A stretch of DNA of 9,361 bases. Origin: Limisphaerales bacterium. Its GTDB lineage: Bacteria > Verrucomicrobiota > Verrucomicrobiia > Limisphaerales > PALSA-1396. Both the position numbers and the translations under genes were made by a program. Within the stretch, counting starts at the first letter, position 1, and the number at the start of each line of letters is the position of its first letter. The notes below the pieces were generated by a model. It had not been told where the DNA came from and ran no database searches. It saw only the letters and a program-made list of their open reading frames with translations. Below, one piece after another: positions 1-5,275 of the stretch. The DNA lies in NCBI GenBank assembly GCA_003140275.1, contig PLJQ01000151.1:2035-11395 (forward strand). Direction: 5' to 3'.

Positions 1-205
1 GGGCAGTGTCAGGATGCGCCCGGGAAGTGGTGTCTCCATAACGCTGCCAACTCTTGATGATCTTGTCGATTGGAGGTTTTCGTTTCTACGTCATCAATCG
101 CCGAAATCTTCACATTCAAATCCGCCAACCCATTTAGATCACGTTGGCGGGTTGGCTGCGCGAACCGCTGGACACCCCGCGGACATTCTGGAAAACTCTC
201 GCGCC
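1..205. other. Leader/intergenic region upstream of thrH
   Basis: No convincing gene lies here. Two possible stem-loops can be drawn: bases 2-9 with 41-48 (8 pairs, one a G-T), and a perfect 8-bp stem 122-129 with 143-150 around a 13-base loop. Neither is followed by a T-run, so neither looks like a standard terminator. The thrH frame stays open through this stretch back to the left edge, but the encoded peptide does not look like any part of ThrH, so I treat it as noncoding. The beginning of a divergent gene on the minus strand (ATG at 39-37) is possible but only 13 codons are visible. Confidence 0.4.
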
Positions 206-811
206 GTGAAACAATCCATCGTGACTTTGGACATGGAGGGAGTGTTGACGCCGGAAATCTGGATTGCCGTCGCCGAGAAAACCGGCATCAAGGAACTTCG
301 CCGCACCACGCGTGACGAACCGGATTACGACAAGCTCATGCGTGGCCGGCTCGCAATTCTCGACCAGCATGGCTTGAAGCTTTCGGACATTCAGCAAGTC
401 ATCGGCGCGCTGCAACCGCTGGAAGGGGGCAGAGCGTTTCTCGATGAACTGCGCTCGCTCGTGCAGGTGATTATTCTCTCCGACACATTCGAGCAATTCG
501 CTGCTCCGCTGCTCCAGAAACTCGGCCAGCCCACGCTCCTGTGCCATCGGCTGGCGGTCGAGAACGACCGCATCGTGGACTACCAATTGCGCATCCGGGA
601 ACAGAAACGCGAAGCGGTGGCCGCCTTCAAGCGGATGAATTATCATGTCATCGCGGCGGGCGATTCGTTCAACGACACCGCCATGCTCATCGAAGCGAAC
701 ATCGGCTTGCTTTTCCATGCGCCGGACAACGTGAAGCAGCAGTTCCCGCAGTTTCCTGCTTTAGACACTTACGGGGACCTGCTCAAGCGGATCAAAGCGG
801 CGATGGCCTAA
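206..811 (+). CDS. thrH: ThrH-type phosphoserine phosphatase / homoserine phosphotransferase (HAD superfamily)
   Basis: A cytoplasmic HAD phosphatase of 201 residues, close to the roughly 205 of Pseudomonas ThrH. ThrH dephosphorylates phosphoserine and can pass the phosphate to homoserine, linking serine and threonine metabolism. HAD motifs are all visible: motif I LDMEGV (nucleophile Asp9, with Glu11 in place of the usual second Asp, as is typical of ThrH), motif II LSDT (Ser92), a motif III lysine near 134, and motif IV GDSFND (153-157). The segments PEIWIAVAEKTGI, ILDQHGLKL, PTLLCH and FHAPDNV follow the ThrH pattern closely. I chose the GTG at 206 because homology begins right there. An in-frame ATG at 14 would add 64 residues with no family resemblance. 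No clear Shine-Dalgarno precedes the GTG. No serine or threonine pathway neighbour is visible. Function is inferred from motifs. Confidence 0.9.
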   Translation: MKQSIVTLDMEGVLTPEIWIAVAEKTGIKELRRTTRDEPDYDKLMRGRLAILDQHGLKLSDIQQVIGALQPLEGGRAFLDELRSLVQVIILSDTFEQFAAPLLQKLGQPTLLCHRLAVENDRIVDYQLRIREQKREAVAAFKRMNYHVIAAGDSFNDTAMLIEANIGLLFHAPDNVKQQFPQFPALDTYGDLLKRIKAAMA

Positions 812-906
812 TCCCGGGGCGCATCGCGTCAGGGAACCGATCGTTCAACTTTCTCTGCTGATTCGGTCTGAAAGTGTTTACGAAATGCCACGGCGAGCGG
901 ATTTTA

Positions 907-973
907 CCGTTTGGTGTCCACGCTTTAGCGTGCTTCGGTCGTGCCTGCCGGCTAAAGCCGGGACACCAAACGG
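907..973. repeat. Nested palindromic (REP-like) repeat
   Basis: A perfect 13-bp inverted repeat (907-919 CCGTTTGGTGTCC, 961-973 its reverse complement) encloses two smaller palindromes: ACGCTTTAGCGT at 920-931 and CCGGCTAAAGCCGG at 948-961. The outer arms extend imperfectly, with CGGA/TCCG and T-rich blocks on both sides. The whole can fold as one cruciform carrying two inner hairpins. The CTTTAG/CTAAAG cores with flanking 'GGTGTCC' resemble short interspersed repeats I recall from verrucomicrobial and planctomycete genomes. That family link is from memory and was not searched. The element sits downstream of thrH in noncoding DNA; without a T-run it is not a standard terminator. Small ORFs running through it are artefacts of the repeat. 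Confidence 0.75.
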
Positions 974-998
974 CTTTTCCGTACACGCTCCGAGTATT

Positions 999-1006
999 AA
1001 GGAGGG
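999..1006 (+). promoter_or_regulatory. Strong Shine-Dalgarno (AAGGAGGG)
   Basis: AAGGAGGG matches the anti-Shine-Dalgarno complement almost perfectly and lies 7 bases (from GGAGG) before a TTG at 1013. It is the strongest ribosome-binding-like sequence I noticed ahead of any candidate start in this window; most of the core genes have weak or no such site. It directly follows the palindromic repeat. Confidence 0.45.
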
Positions 1007-1012
1007 ATCAAC

Positions 1013-1168
1013 TTGCGGCTTTGCTCGGACATGTTACAAGCCCATTTCAGAACAAAAAGTGTGCTGGACGGAAACTTACGTCCAGAATACAGTTCGACCC
1101 TGAAAAAGGATAGGCCGAAAACGCGCTTGCCATGTACTGTTAGACGACATTATGCACTAGCAAAATGA
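1013..1168 (+). CDS. Possible small protein / leader ORF (51 codons, TTG start)
   Basis: From the TTG at 1013 an open frame of 51 codons runs to the TGA at 1166-1168. Its sequence starts (M)RLCSDMLQAHFRTK and ends CTVRRHYALAK; it is basic, soluble-looking and unrecognised. Two things support translation: a near-perfect AAGGAGGG 7 bases upstream, and an ATGA overlap of its stop with the ATG of the next gene, which would couple the two. Against it: it has a rare start codon, a stop (TAA 998-1000) only five codons upstream so that TTG is the first usable start, no recognisable domain, and its interior contains a 7-bp hairpin (1064-1070 with 1079-1085) that could equally mean structured noncoding DNA. 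An internal ATG exists at 1031. It could be a real microprotein, a regulatory leader, or coincidence. Confidence 0.3.
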   Translation: MRLCSDMLQAHFRTKSVLDGNLRPEYSSTLKKDRPKTRLPCTVRRHYALAK

Positions 1169-1509
1169 ACACAAAGAAGCGCAGATGGTTGGTAGTTGGA
1201 TTCCTGTTTGTAGCGGTCGTTGGGTGGACGATGGGGCAGTATGATTATGCAAGACTTGTTGCTGGCAAGCGTCCTATTTTTGCGCGATTGCAGTTGCATC
1301 TCGCAGACGGAGGCTCGGTTCAGTATTGGGGATTGGGCTATTTAGTCACCGACAGACACGAGATGCGGTGGGGCATAGAAATGCAGCCAGAGGAGCGAAC
1401 GGCTATATCATACAAAGTTGCGCCATTCCGCGTTGGACAAACGCTCGATTACTGGACACCATTCGTCAGCCGTGAACACACCAGATTTATTGTCGAGACG
1501 AACAAATGA
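1165..1509 (+). CDS. Small membrane-anchored protein of unknown function
   Basis: A 114-residue protein I do not recognise. It starts MNTKKRRW, then has one hydrophobic segment at about residues 9-24, a basic-then-hydrophobic pattern typical of an uncleaved signal anchor with the rest outside the cytoplasm. No lipobox is visible. The outer part has an aromatic-rich core: GKRPIFARLQLHLADGG, then YWGLGYLVTD, then a region with W, Y and F residues. This resembles, from general impression only, short Gram-positive hypothetical proteins with a 'GLGYKV' motif. The ATG overlaps the stop of the small ORF upstream by four bases; no independent Shine-Dalgarno is seen. One sampled 60-base line is about 48% GC against about 62% in core genes here, which hints at a different origin. 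It is convergent with gpsA, 79 bases away. Confidence 0.65.
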   Translation: MNTKKRRWLVVGFLFVAVVGWTMGQYDYARLVAGKRPIFARLQLHLADGGSVQYWGLGYLVTDRHEMRWGIEMQPEERTAISYKVAPFRVGQTLDYWTPFVSREHTRFIVETNK

Positions 1510-1539
1510 GTATGATCGTGTTGCTTAATATAAGGATCG

Positions 1540-1552
1540 ACGGCAAAGCCGT
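1540..1552. repeat. Short palindrome between convergent genes
   Basis: ACGGC-AAA-GCCGT forms a 5-bp hairpin with a three-base loop in the 79-base gap between the convergent small membrane protein and gpsA. It has the same style as the inner palindromes of the repeat near 907-973 (CGGCTAAAGCCG type), so it may be a solitary relic of the same family. No T-run follows on either strand, so a termination role is not supported. Confidence 0.35.
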
Positions 1553-1588
1553 TCCCACTGCGCTTCTCTTAACGATTCCACGTTCCGC

Positions 1589-2569
1589 TCAGTCTTCCGC
1601 CTTGGACTCGCGCGCCGTTAGGTCGCGCAACGCTTGCGCAGCGTTTTTGCCGTCATAAAGTACCGCGTGAACTTCGTCGATGATTGGCGTCGTAACCCGG
1701 AGTTTTTGTGCCAGTTCGAACGCTGATCTCGCCGTGGGATACCCTTCCGCCACCGTGATCACACTGTTGAGGATGTCGGCAGGTTTTTCGCCCCTTCCGA
1801 GCCGCTCGCCAAAACCACGATTGCGACTAAGACGGGAAAAACAAGTCACGGTCAAGTCCCCCAGCCCGCTAAGACCGGTGAACGTTTCCGCCTGCGCCCC
1901 GCACGCCACACCGAGCCGGCGAATTTCCGCCATGCCGCGGGTGAGCAACGCCGCCTTGGAGTTGTCCCCAAAGCCAAGCCCATCACAAACACCTGCGGCG
2001 ATGGCGATGACATTTTTCAGCGCCCCGCCCAGTTCCACGCCCAGCAAGTCAGTGCTCGTATAGACACGAAATGCCGGGCGATGAAACAGCTCTTGCACCA
2101 TCAATGCCGTCTCCGCATCGTTGCTCGCCGCCACAATCGCCGATGGAATGCCCCGGGCCACTTCCAGCGCGAGCGTGGGACCGGATAGCGCGGCGATTTT
2201 GTTGTGGGACACATTCGCGCGCAAAATTCCGCACATCGTCAGCCCCGTCTGATGCTCGATCCCTTTGGTCACGCTTACCACCACGCCGTGAAAACCCGTC
2301 AATGCGCTGGTCACTTCGCGAAACGCCTTGGAAGGAACTGCCACGACGACACATTCGCTGATCTGAACGGCGTGGGACAATTCACTTTCAAGTTTCCAAT
2401 CACGCGACAGATCAATGCCGGGCAAATAACGCTCGTTGCGGCCGGTTTTTCGCAGATCGTTCAAGTGTTCCCGATCATGCCCCCAAAGGGTGATCGCATG
2501 TTTGCCTTGATGAAGAAGACGGGCCAGCGCCGTCCCCCACGCGCCCGCGCCGAGTACGGTGATTTTCAT
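1589..2569 (-). CDS. gpsA: Glycerol-3-phosphate dehydrogenase [NAD(P)+]
   Basis: A cytoplasmic enzyme that reduces dihydroxyacetone phosphate to sn-glycerol-3-phosphate, the backbone of phospholipids. At 326 residues it has the usual family length. The N-terminal Rossmann motif GAGAWGTALA is at 7-16. Other family signatures are TKG at 101-103, SGPT at 129-132, the catalytic lysine K185 in GGALKN, GFGDN at 199-203, SGLGDLTVTC at 234-243 and SRNRGFG at 248-254. The ATG at 2569 overlaps the plsY stop by ATGA, so translation is probably coupled to plsY. The downstream partner makes sense: GpsA provides the acceptor substrate for PlsY. No terminator with a T-run follows its stop. I see no missing active-site residue. 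Confidence 0.96.
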   Translation of the reverse strand: MKITVLGAGAWGTALARLLHQGKHAITLWGHDREHLNDLRKTGRNERYLPGIDLSRDWKLESELSHAVQISECVVVAVPSKAFREVTSALTGFHGVVVSVTKGIEHQTGLTMCGILRANVSHNKIAALSGPTLALEVARGIPSAIVAASNDAETALMVQELFHRPAFRVYTSTDLLGVELGGALKNVIAIAAGVCDGLGFGDNSKAALLTRGMAEIRRLGVACGAQAETFTGLSGLGDLTVTCFSRLSRNRGFGERLGRGEKPADILNSVITVAEGYPTARSAFELAQKLRVTTPIIDEVHAVLYDGKNAAQALRDLTARESKAED

Positions 2570-3210
2570 TTCCCGGCCTCCGGTGCGGTGGATTTTTTGC
2601 CGAAACGCTGCTCGGTGCCATTGAGCAGGCGCTTGATGTTTTCCCTATGTTTCACGATGGCGAGCAAACCAATCGCGGTGGTGACAATTCCCAAGACGGC
2701 GCTGTCCTCCGTAAACCAAACCGCCGCAGGCAACGCCACTGCCGAGGCAATGGACGCGACGGAGACGTAACGACTCAGGGTAAAGAATGTAATCCACGTG
2801 CCCAACGCAATGCCCGCCGCCTTCGGCGCGAGCGCAAAATAAACCCCCGCGCTGGTAGCGACGCCTTTGCCGCCTTTGAATTTGAGCCAGCAAGTGTAAT
2901 TGTGGCCGAGCACAGCACAGATGCCCGCGATGATACGGTACGGCTCCGCGTCCGCGCTCGTCACGTTGAAAATGTTCAGCAGCGTGTCGCAAAGCCATGC
3001 GGCGGCGGCAAAACCCTTCAACCCGTCCACGATGAGCACAAATGTTCCGGCGGGTTTGCCGAGAATTCGAAAGACATTCGTCGCTCCGATGTTGCCACTG
3101 CCCACCGCACGAATGTCGATGCCTTTCGCGAGCGCCACTAGATACCCCGTCGGAATTGAGCCGAGCAAATACGCAGCAATGGCAACGACGATATAAGCCA
3201 GAACATCCAT
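2566..3210 (-). CDS. plsY: Acyl-phosphate:glycerol-3-phosphate acyltransferase PlsY
   Basis: An inner-membrane enzyme that transfers an acyl group from acyl-phosphate to position 1 of glycerol-3-phosphate, forming lysophosphatidic acid. The three cytoplasmic family motifs are present: GSGNIGATNVFR at 37-48, GHNY...FKGGKGVATS at 102-120 (the GGKG glycerol-3-phosphate-binding loop), and HRENIKRLLNGTE at 188-200. About five hydrophobic segments are visible, near 4-26, 54-75, 120-142, 150-166 and 171-187. At 214 residues the length is normal. The ATG at 3210 gives a proper first membrane helix. Its start lies within CCATGG, so a plus-strand ATG overlaps it, which argues against using that plus-strand ATG. 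First gene of the plsY-gpsA operon, overlapping gpsA by four bases; the needed PlsX is not in the window. No obvious Shine-Dalgarno. Confidence 0.96.
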   Translation of the reverse strand: MDVLAYIVVAIAAYLLGSIPTGYLVALAKGIDIRAVGSGNIGATNVFRILGKPAGTFVLIVDGLKGFAAAAWLCDTLLNIFNVTSADAEPYRIIAGICAVLGHNYTCWLKFKGGKGVATSAGVYFALAPKAAGIALGTWITFFTLSRYVSVASIASAVALPAAVWFTEDSAVLGIVTTAIGLLAIVKHRENIKRLLNGTEQRFGKKSTAPEAGK

Positions 3211-3373
3211 GGAGCGAACTTACAAGTTCGAGATTCAAAGTTCAAAGTTCAAAGTTGCGCGCGTAGCCGACGAGGTAACGCGGCGGAGAAACGACGCGCC
3301 GGAGTTCCGTGTCCTCATGTCGTCGGATACGCAGCCCTTGTCAGTCGCCCCATGTCAGTGGCAGACTGCGCCC
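3211..3373. promoter_or_regulatory. Divergent intergenic region (plsY / lipid A operon)
   Basis: This 163-base spacer must hold the promoters of both the minus-strand plsY-gpsA operon and the plus-strand oxidoreductase-lpxB operon, if those starts are right. Visible elements are a perfect 7-bp hairpin CGAACTT-AC-AAGTTCG (3215-3230) just before plsY, a tandem heptamer array (3223-3257), and a direct repeat GTCAGT at 3340-3345 and 3354-3359. I could not assign convincing -10/-35 boxes. The plus-strand frame is open through it, but the encoded peptide is derived from the repeat and is unlikely to be protein. Confidence 0.45.
3223..3257. repeat. Tandem 7-bp repeat (AAAGTTC type), five units
   Basis: Five head-to-tail heptamers: CAAGTTC, GAGATTC, AAAGTTC, AAAGTTC, AAAGTTG. 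The outer units are diverged and the central two are identical. A second array with the same 7-bp period and closely related units occurs inside lpxB at 7095-7122. Because 3 x 7 = 21, a translated array gives a repeating seven-residue peptide of the FKVQSSK kind. Here it lies in what I take to be noncoding DNA between divergent operons. Confidence 0.8.
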
Positions 3374-4408
3374 ATGGCATCAAAGGTGAAAGTCGCCGTC
3401 CTCGGCGTCGGCTCGCTGGGCAAGGAACACGCCCGCCTCTACGCCGAGCTGGCCGCCGCTGGACAGGTGGAGTTCGCCGGCGTTTTTGACCTAAATGCCG
3501 GGGCCACCGCAAAGATTGCCAAAAAATATTCTGTGCGCGCTTTCAGTTCGGTCGCTGAAGCCACTGCCTGCGGCGACGCATTGAGCGTGGTCACACCCAC
3601 GAACACTCACTTCGAGCTGGCAAAGACGCTCCTTCAGCAAGGCAAGCATGTCCTCGTCGAGAAACCGATGACCGACAACGCCGCCCAGGCGGCTGAACTG
3701 GTTCAACTCGCGCACCAAAATAATTGCGTCCTCCAGGTCGGCCACGTGGAGCGGTTCAACCCCGTTTTCAAGTATCTGCAAACCGTCGCCACCGAGCCGC
3801 GCTTCATTGAAACGCACCGCTTGTCGCCCTATCCCGCGCGCAGCATCGACATCGGCGTCGTGCTCGACCTGATGATTCACGACCTCGACGTTGTGCTCGC
3901 GTTCGTGAAATCACTCGTCACGAGCGTGGATGCCGTGGGCATCCCTGTGCTCAGCGCGACCGAGGACATCGCCAACGCACGGCTGCGCTTTGCCAACGGT
4001 TGCGTGGCCAATCTCACCGCCAGCCGCATCAGCCCGGAACGGATGCGCAAGATTCGCGTGTTCAGCGGCGGCGCAATGACCAGTTACGTCTCGCTCGATT
4101 ACCGCGCCCAGGAAGGTTTCATTTATCGCATCGCGCGCGACGGCGAAGAGGAAAGTTCGCTGCTTAAAAAAATCATGGCCGCGAAACTCGGCGTCGGCAA
4201 AGACTCCACCATCGTCAGCGAATTCGGCGGCAAACGCATCGTGCGCGAGCCGGTGCCCATCGAAAAGGACGAACCGCTCAAGCTGGAGCTGCGAGATTTC
4301 GTGGACTGTGTCCGCGCCCAACAAACACCGATCGTCAGTGGCGAGTCGGCCAAGCGCTCTCTCGATTTGGCGCTGGAAATTACGAGACAAGTGCAGCAAA
4401 GCAGATGA
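3374..4408 (+). CDS. Gfo/Idh/MocA oxidoreductase, probable UDP-GlcNAc 3-dehydrogenase (GnnA-like)
   Basis: An NAD(P)-dependent sugar oxidoreductase of 344 residues. The N-terminal Rossmann fold has VAVLGVGSLGKEHAR (8-21); the family lysine motif EKP is at 96-98; GHVERFNP (123-130) and DLMIHDLD (165-172, with His169) mark the substrate-binding half. The last two motifs are what I associate with the branch annotated as UDP-N-acetylglucosamine 3-dehydrogenase, which prepares UDP-GlcNAc for 3-amination in lipid A synthesis. Known context supports this: in Acidithiobacillus gnnA lies between lpxA and lpxB, and here lpxB is the next core gene downstream. The ATG at 3374 is chosen because homology begins at once; upstream in-frame ATGs (3209, 3317) would add repeat-derived sequence. 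No GnnB-like aminotransferase is in the window, so the exact substrate is inference; the superfamily is certain. Confidence 0.85.
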   Translation: MASKVKVAVLGVGSLGKEHARLYAELAAAGQVEFAGVFDLNAGATAKIAKKYSVRAFSSVAEATACGDALSVVTPTNTHFELAKTLLQQGKHVLVEKPMTDNAAQAAELVQLAHQNNCVLQVGHVERFNPVFKYLQTVATEPRFIETHRLSPYPARSIDIGVVLDLMIHDLDVVLAFVKSLVTSVDAVGIPVLSATEDIANARLRFANGCVANLTASRISPERMRKIRVFSGGAMTSYVSLDYRAQEGFIYRIARDGEEESSLLKKIMAAKLGVGKDSTIVSEFGGKRIVREPVPIEKDEPLKLELRDFVDCVRAQQTPIVSGESAKRSLDLALEITRQVQQSR

Positions 4409-4426
4409 ACCACAGGGCGTAAAGGT

Positions 4427-5275
4427 ATGGACAAGGTCTATAAATATTGTAGCGCTCATGGTCTTAATATTCTCCGTGATCTGGAGTTGAAAGTGACGCC
4501 ACCGAATCAGTTCAACGATCCGTTCGAGTTCGCACCAAAGATGTTTTGTTCTGATCCGGTTCTCTACGCGAGTCGAAACCTCGAGCGCGAACCTGTCCTC
4601 AAGGTGTTTTATGAGATGTGCCGGTCAGATGGACAGTTTTTGGGTAGCTTCCATGAATTTCGAGAGTTAGCAAAAAAGGAAATGCCTAAATGGACTCGAA
4701 TCCTGGCTGAAGCACCGCAGCACACTCTCCCTTTACTTGAGAAAGAATTCCTCGACGAAGTAAGTAAAAGGTTTGGGATTCTATGTTTGTCGCAAAATCG
4801 AAATTCAATTTTGATGTGGGGACACTATTGTAACAAGACTCGTGGACTTGTTATTGGCTTCGACAAATCATCAGAGATTTTTCGGCAGGGAAAGGGATTA
4901 AGGCCAGTGGATTACATCAAAGAGCGGGTTAACCTCGATGCGTGTTGGGAGGGCGGGTCGCTTGAAATGGCAAATTATGAGAGCCAAATTATTTCCTCCA
5001 AGAGCGATGATTGGAGCTACGAACATGAGTTCAGGCAGATTTTCGCACTCTCTTCATCTTCACTGACGAAGAAGCCACTCAAAGATAATGACCAAAACCT
5101 CGGCTACTTCCTGTCGATTCCACCAGAAGCGATCGTCAGTGTTACGCTAGGTCCAAGATGTTCGCCCGAGTTGGAGAATGAAGTGCGGGAGGTTCTTCAG
5201 AAGCCATGCTTTTCCAATGTTAAGCTTGACCGCGCTGTTCTCCACAAAAACGATTTTGTTATAGAGATTGAATGA
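4427..5275 (+). CDS. DUF2971 family protein
   Basis: A soluble 282-residue protein whose signatures match DUF2971, a family without an established biochemical function that I know of. Visible landmarks are VYKYCS at the N-terminus (the common 'lYKYr' start), FNDPFE at 29-34, the block LSQNRNSILMWGHYCNKTRG followed by LVIGF (121-145), a DWSYEHEFR motif at 195-203, and IPPEAIVSVTLGPRCS near 231-246. No signal peptide or membrane segment is seen. It starts 18 bases after the oxidoreductase stop, with AGGG about 9 bases before the ATG, and overlaps the next gene by ATGA. Two sampled 60-base lines have 37% and 50% GC, against about 62% in the flanking genes, and A/T-ending codons are frequent. This suggests later insertion into the lipid A operon. 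A role in lipid A synthesis is unlikely; defence or stress roles are speculation. Confidence 0.85.
   Translation: MDKVYKYCSAHGLNILRDLELKVTPPNQFNDPFEFAPKMFCSDPVLYASRNLEREPVLKVFYEMCRSDGQFLGSFHEFRELAKKEMPKWTRILAEAPQHTLPLLEKEFLDEVSKRFGILCLSQNRNSILMWGHYCNKTRGLVIGFDKSSEIFRQGKGLRPVDYIKERVNLDACWEGGSLEMANYESQIISSKSDDWSYEHEFRQIFALSSSSLTKKPLKDNDQNLGYFLSIPPEAIVSVTLGPRCSPELENEVREVLQKPCFSNVKLDRAVLHKNDFVIEIE

Noticed and set aside
1..39. Start of a divergent minus-strand gene, ATG at 39-37, reading METPLPGRILTLP to the edge
   Set aside because: The frame is open but only 13 codons are visible, with a weak AGAG upstream. It is possible but cannot be supported.
14..60. Cobalamin-riboswitch-like string (GGGAAGTGGTG ... 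GCTGCC)
   Set aside because: The first part loosely recalls the core, but no B12 box (AGCCAGGAGACC type) follows, and thrH is not a typical target.
14..205. N-terminal extension of thrH from the ATG at 14 (64 extra residues)
   Set aside because: ThrH homology starts exactly at the GTG at 206, the resulting length of 201 matches the family, and the extension has no recognisable content.
1064..1085. Hairpin CTGGACG...CGTCCAG as a transcription terminator
   Set aside because: No T-run follows on the plus strand; on the minus strand a T5 lies a few bases beyond the stem, but no minus-strand gene ends there.
874..1113. Overlapping ORFs of 72 and 79 codons, and a 64-codon minus-strand ORF, through the palindromic repeat
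   Set aside because: The peptides are direct readings of the repeat, with no start signals or domains; the repeat explains the open frames.
1139..1145. GTTAGAC as the 3' core of an integron attC site ahead of the small membrane protein gene
   Set aside because: It fits GTTRRRY, but no RYYYAAC partner lies 55-140 bases upstream and no foldable attC hairpin was found; no integrase is seen.
3209..3373. N-terminal extension of the oxidoreductase from 3209 (55 residues)
   Set aside because: It overlaps the plsY start on the other strand, is largely encoded by the 7-bp repeat, and the Rossmann fold begins just after the ATG at 3374.
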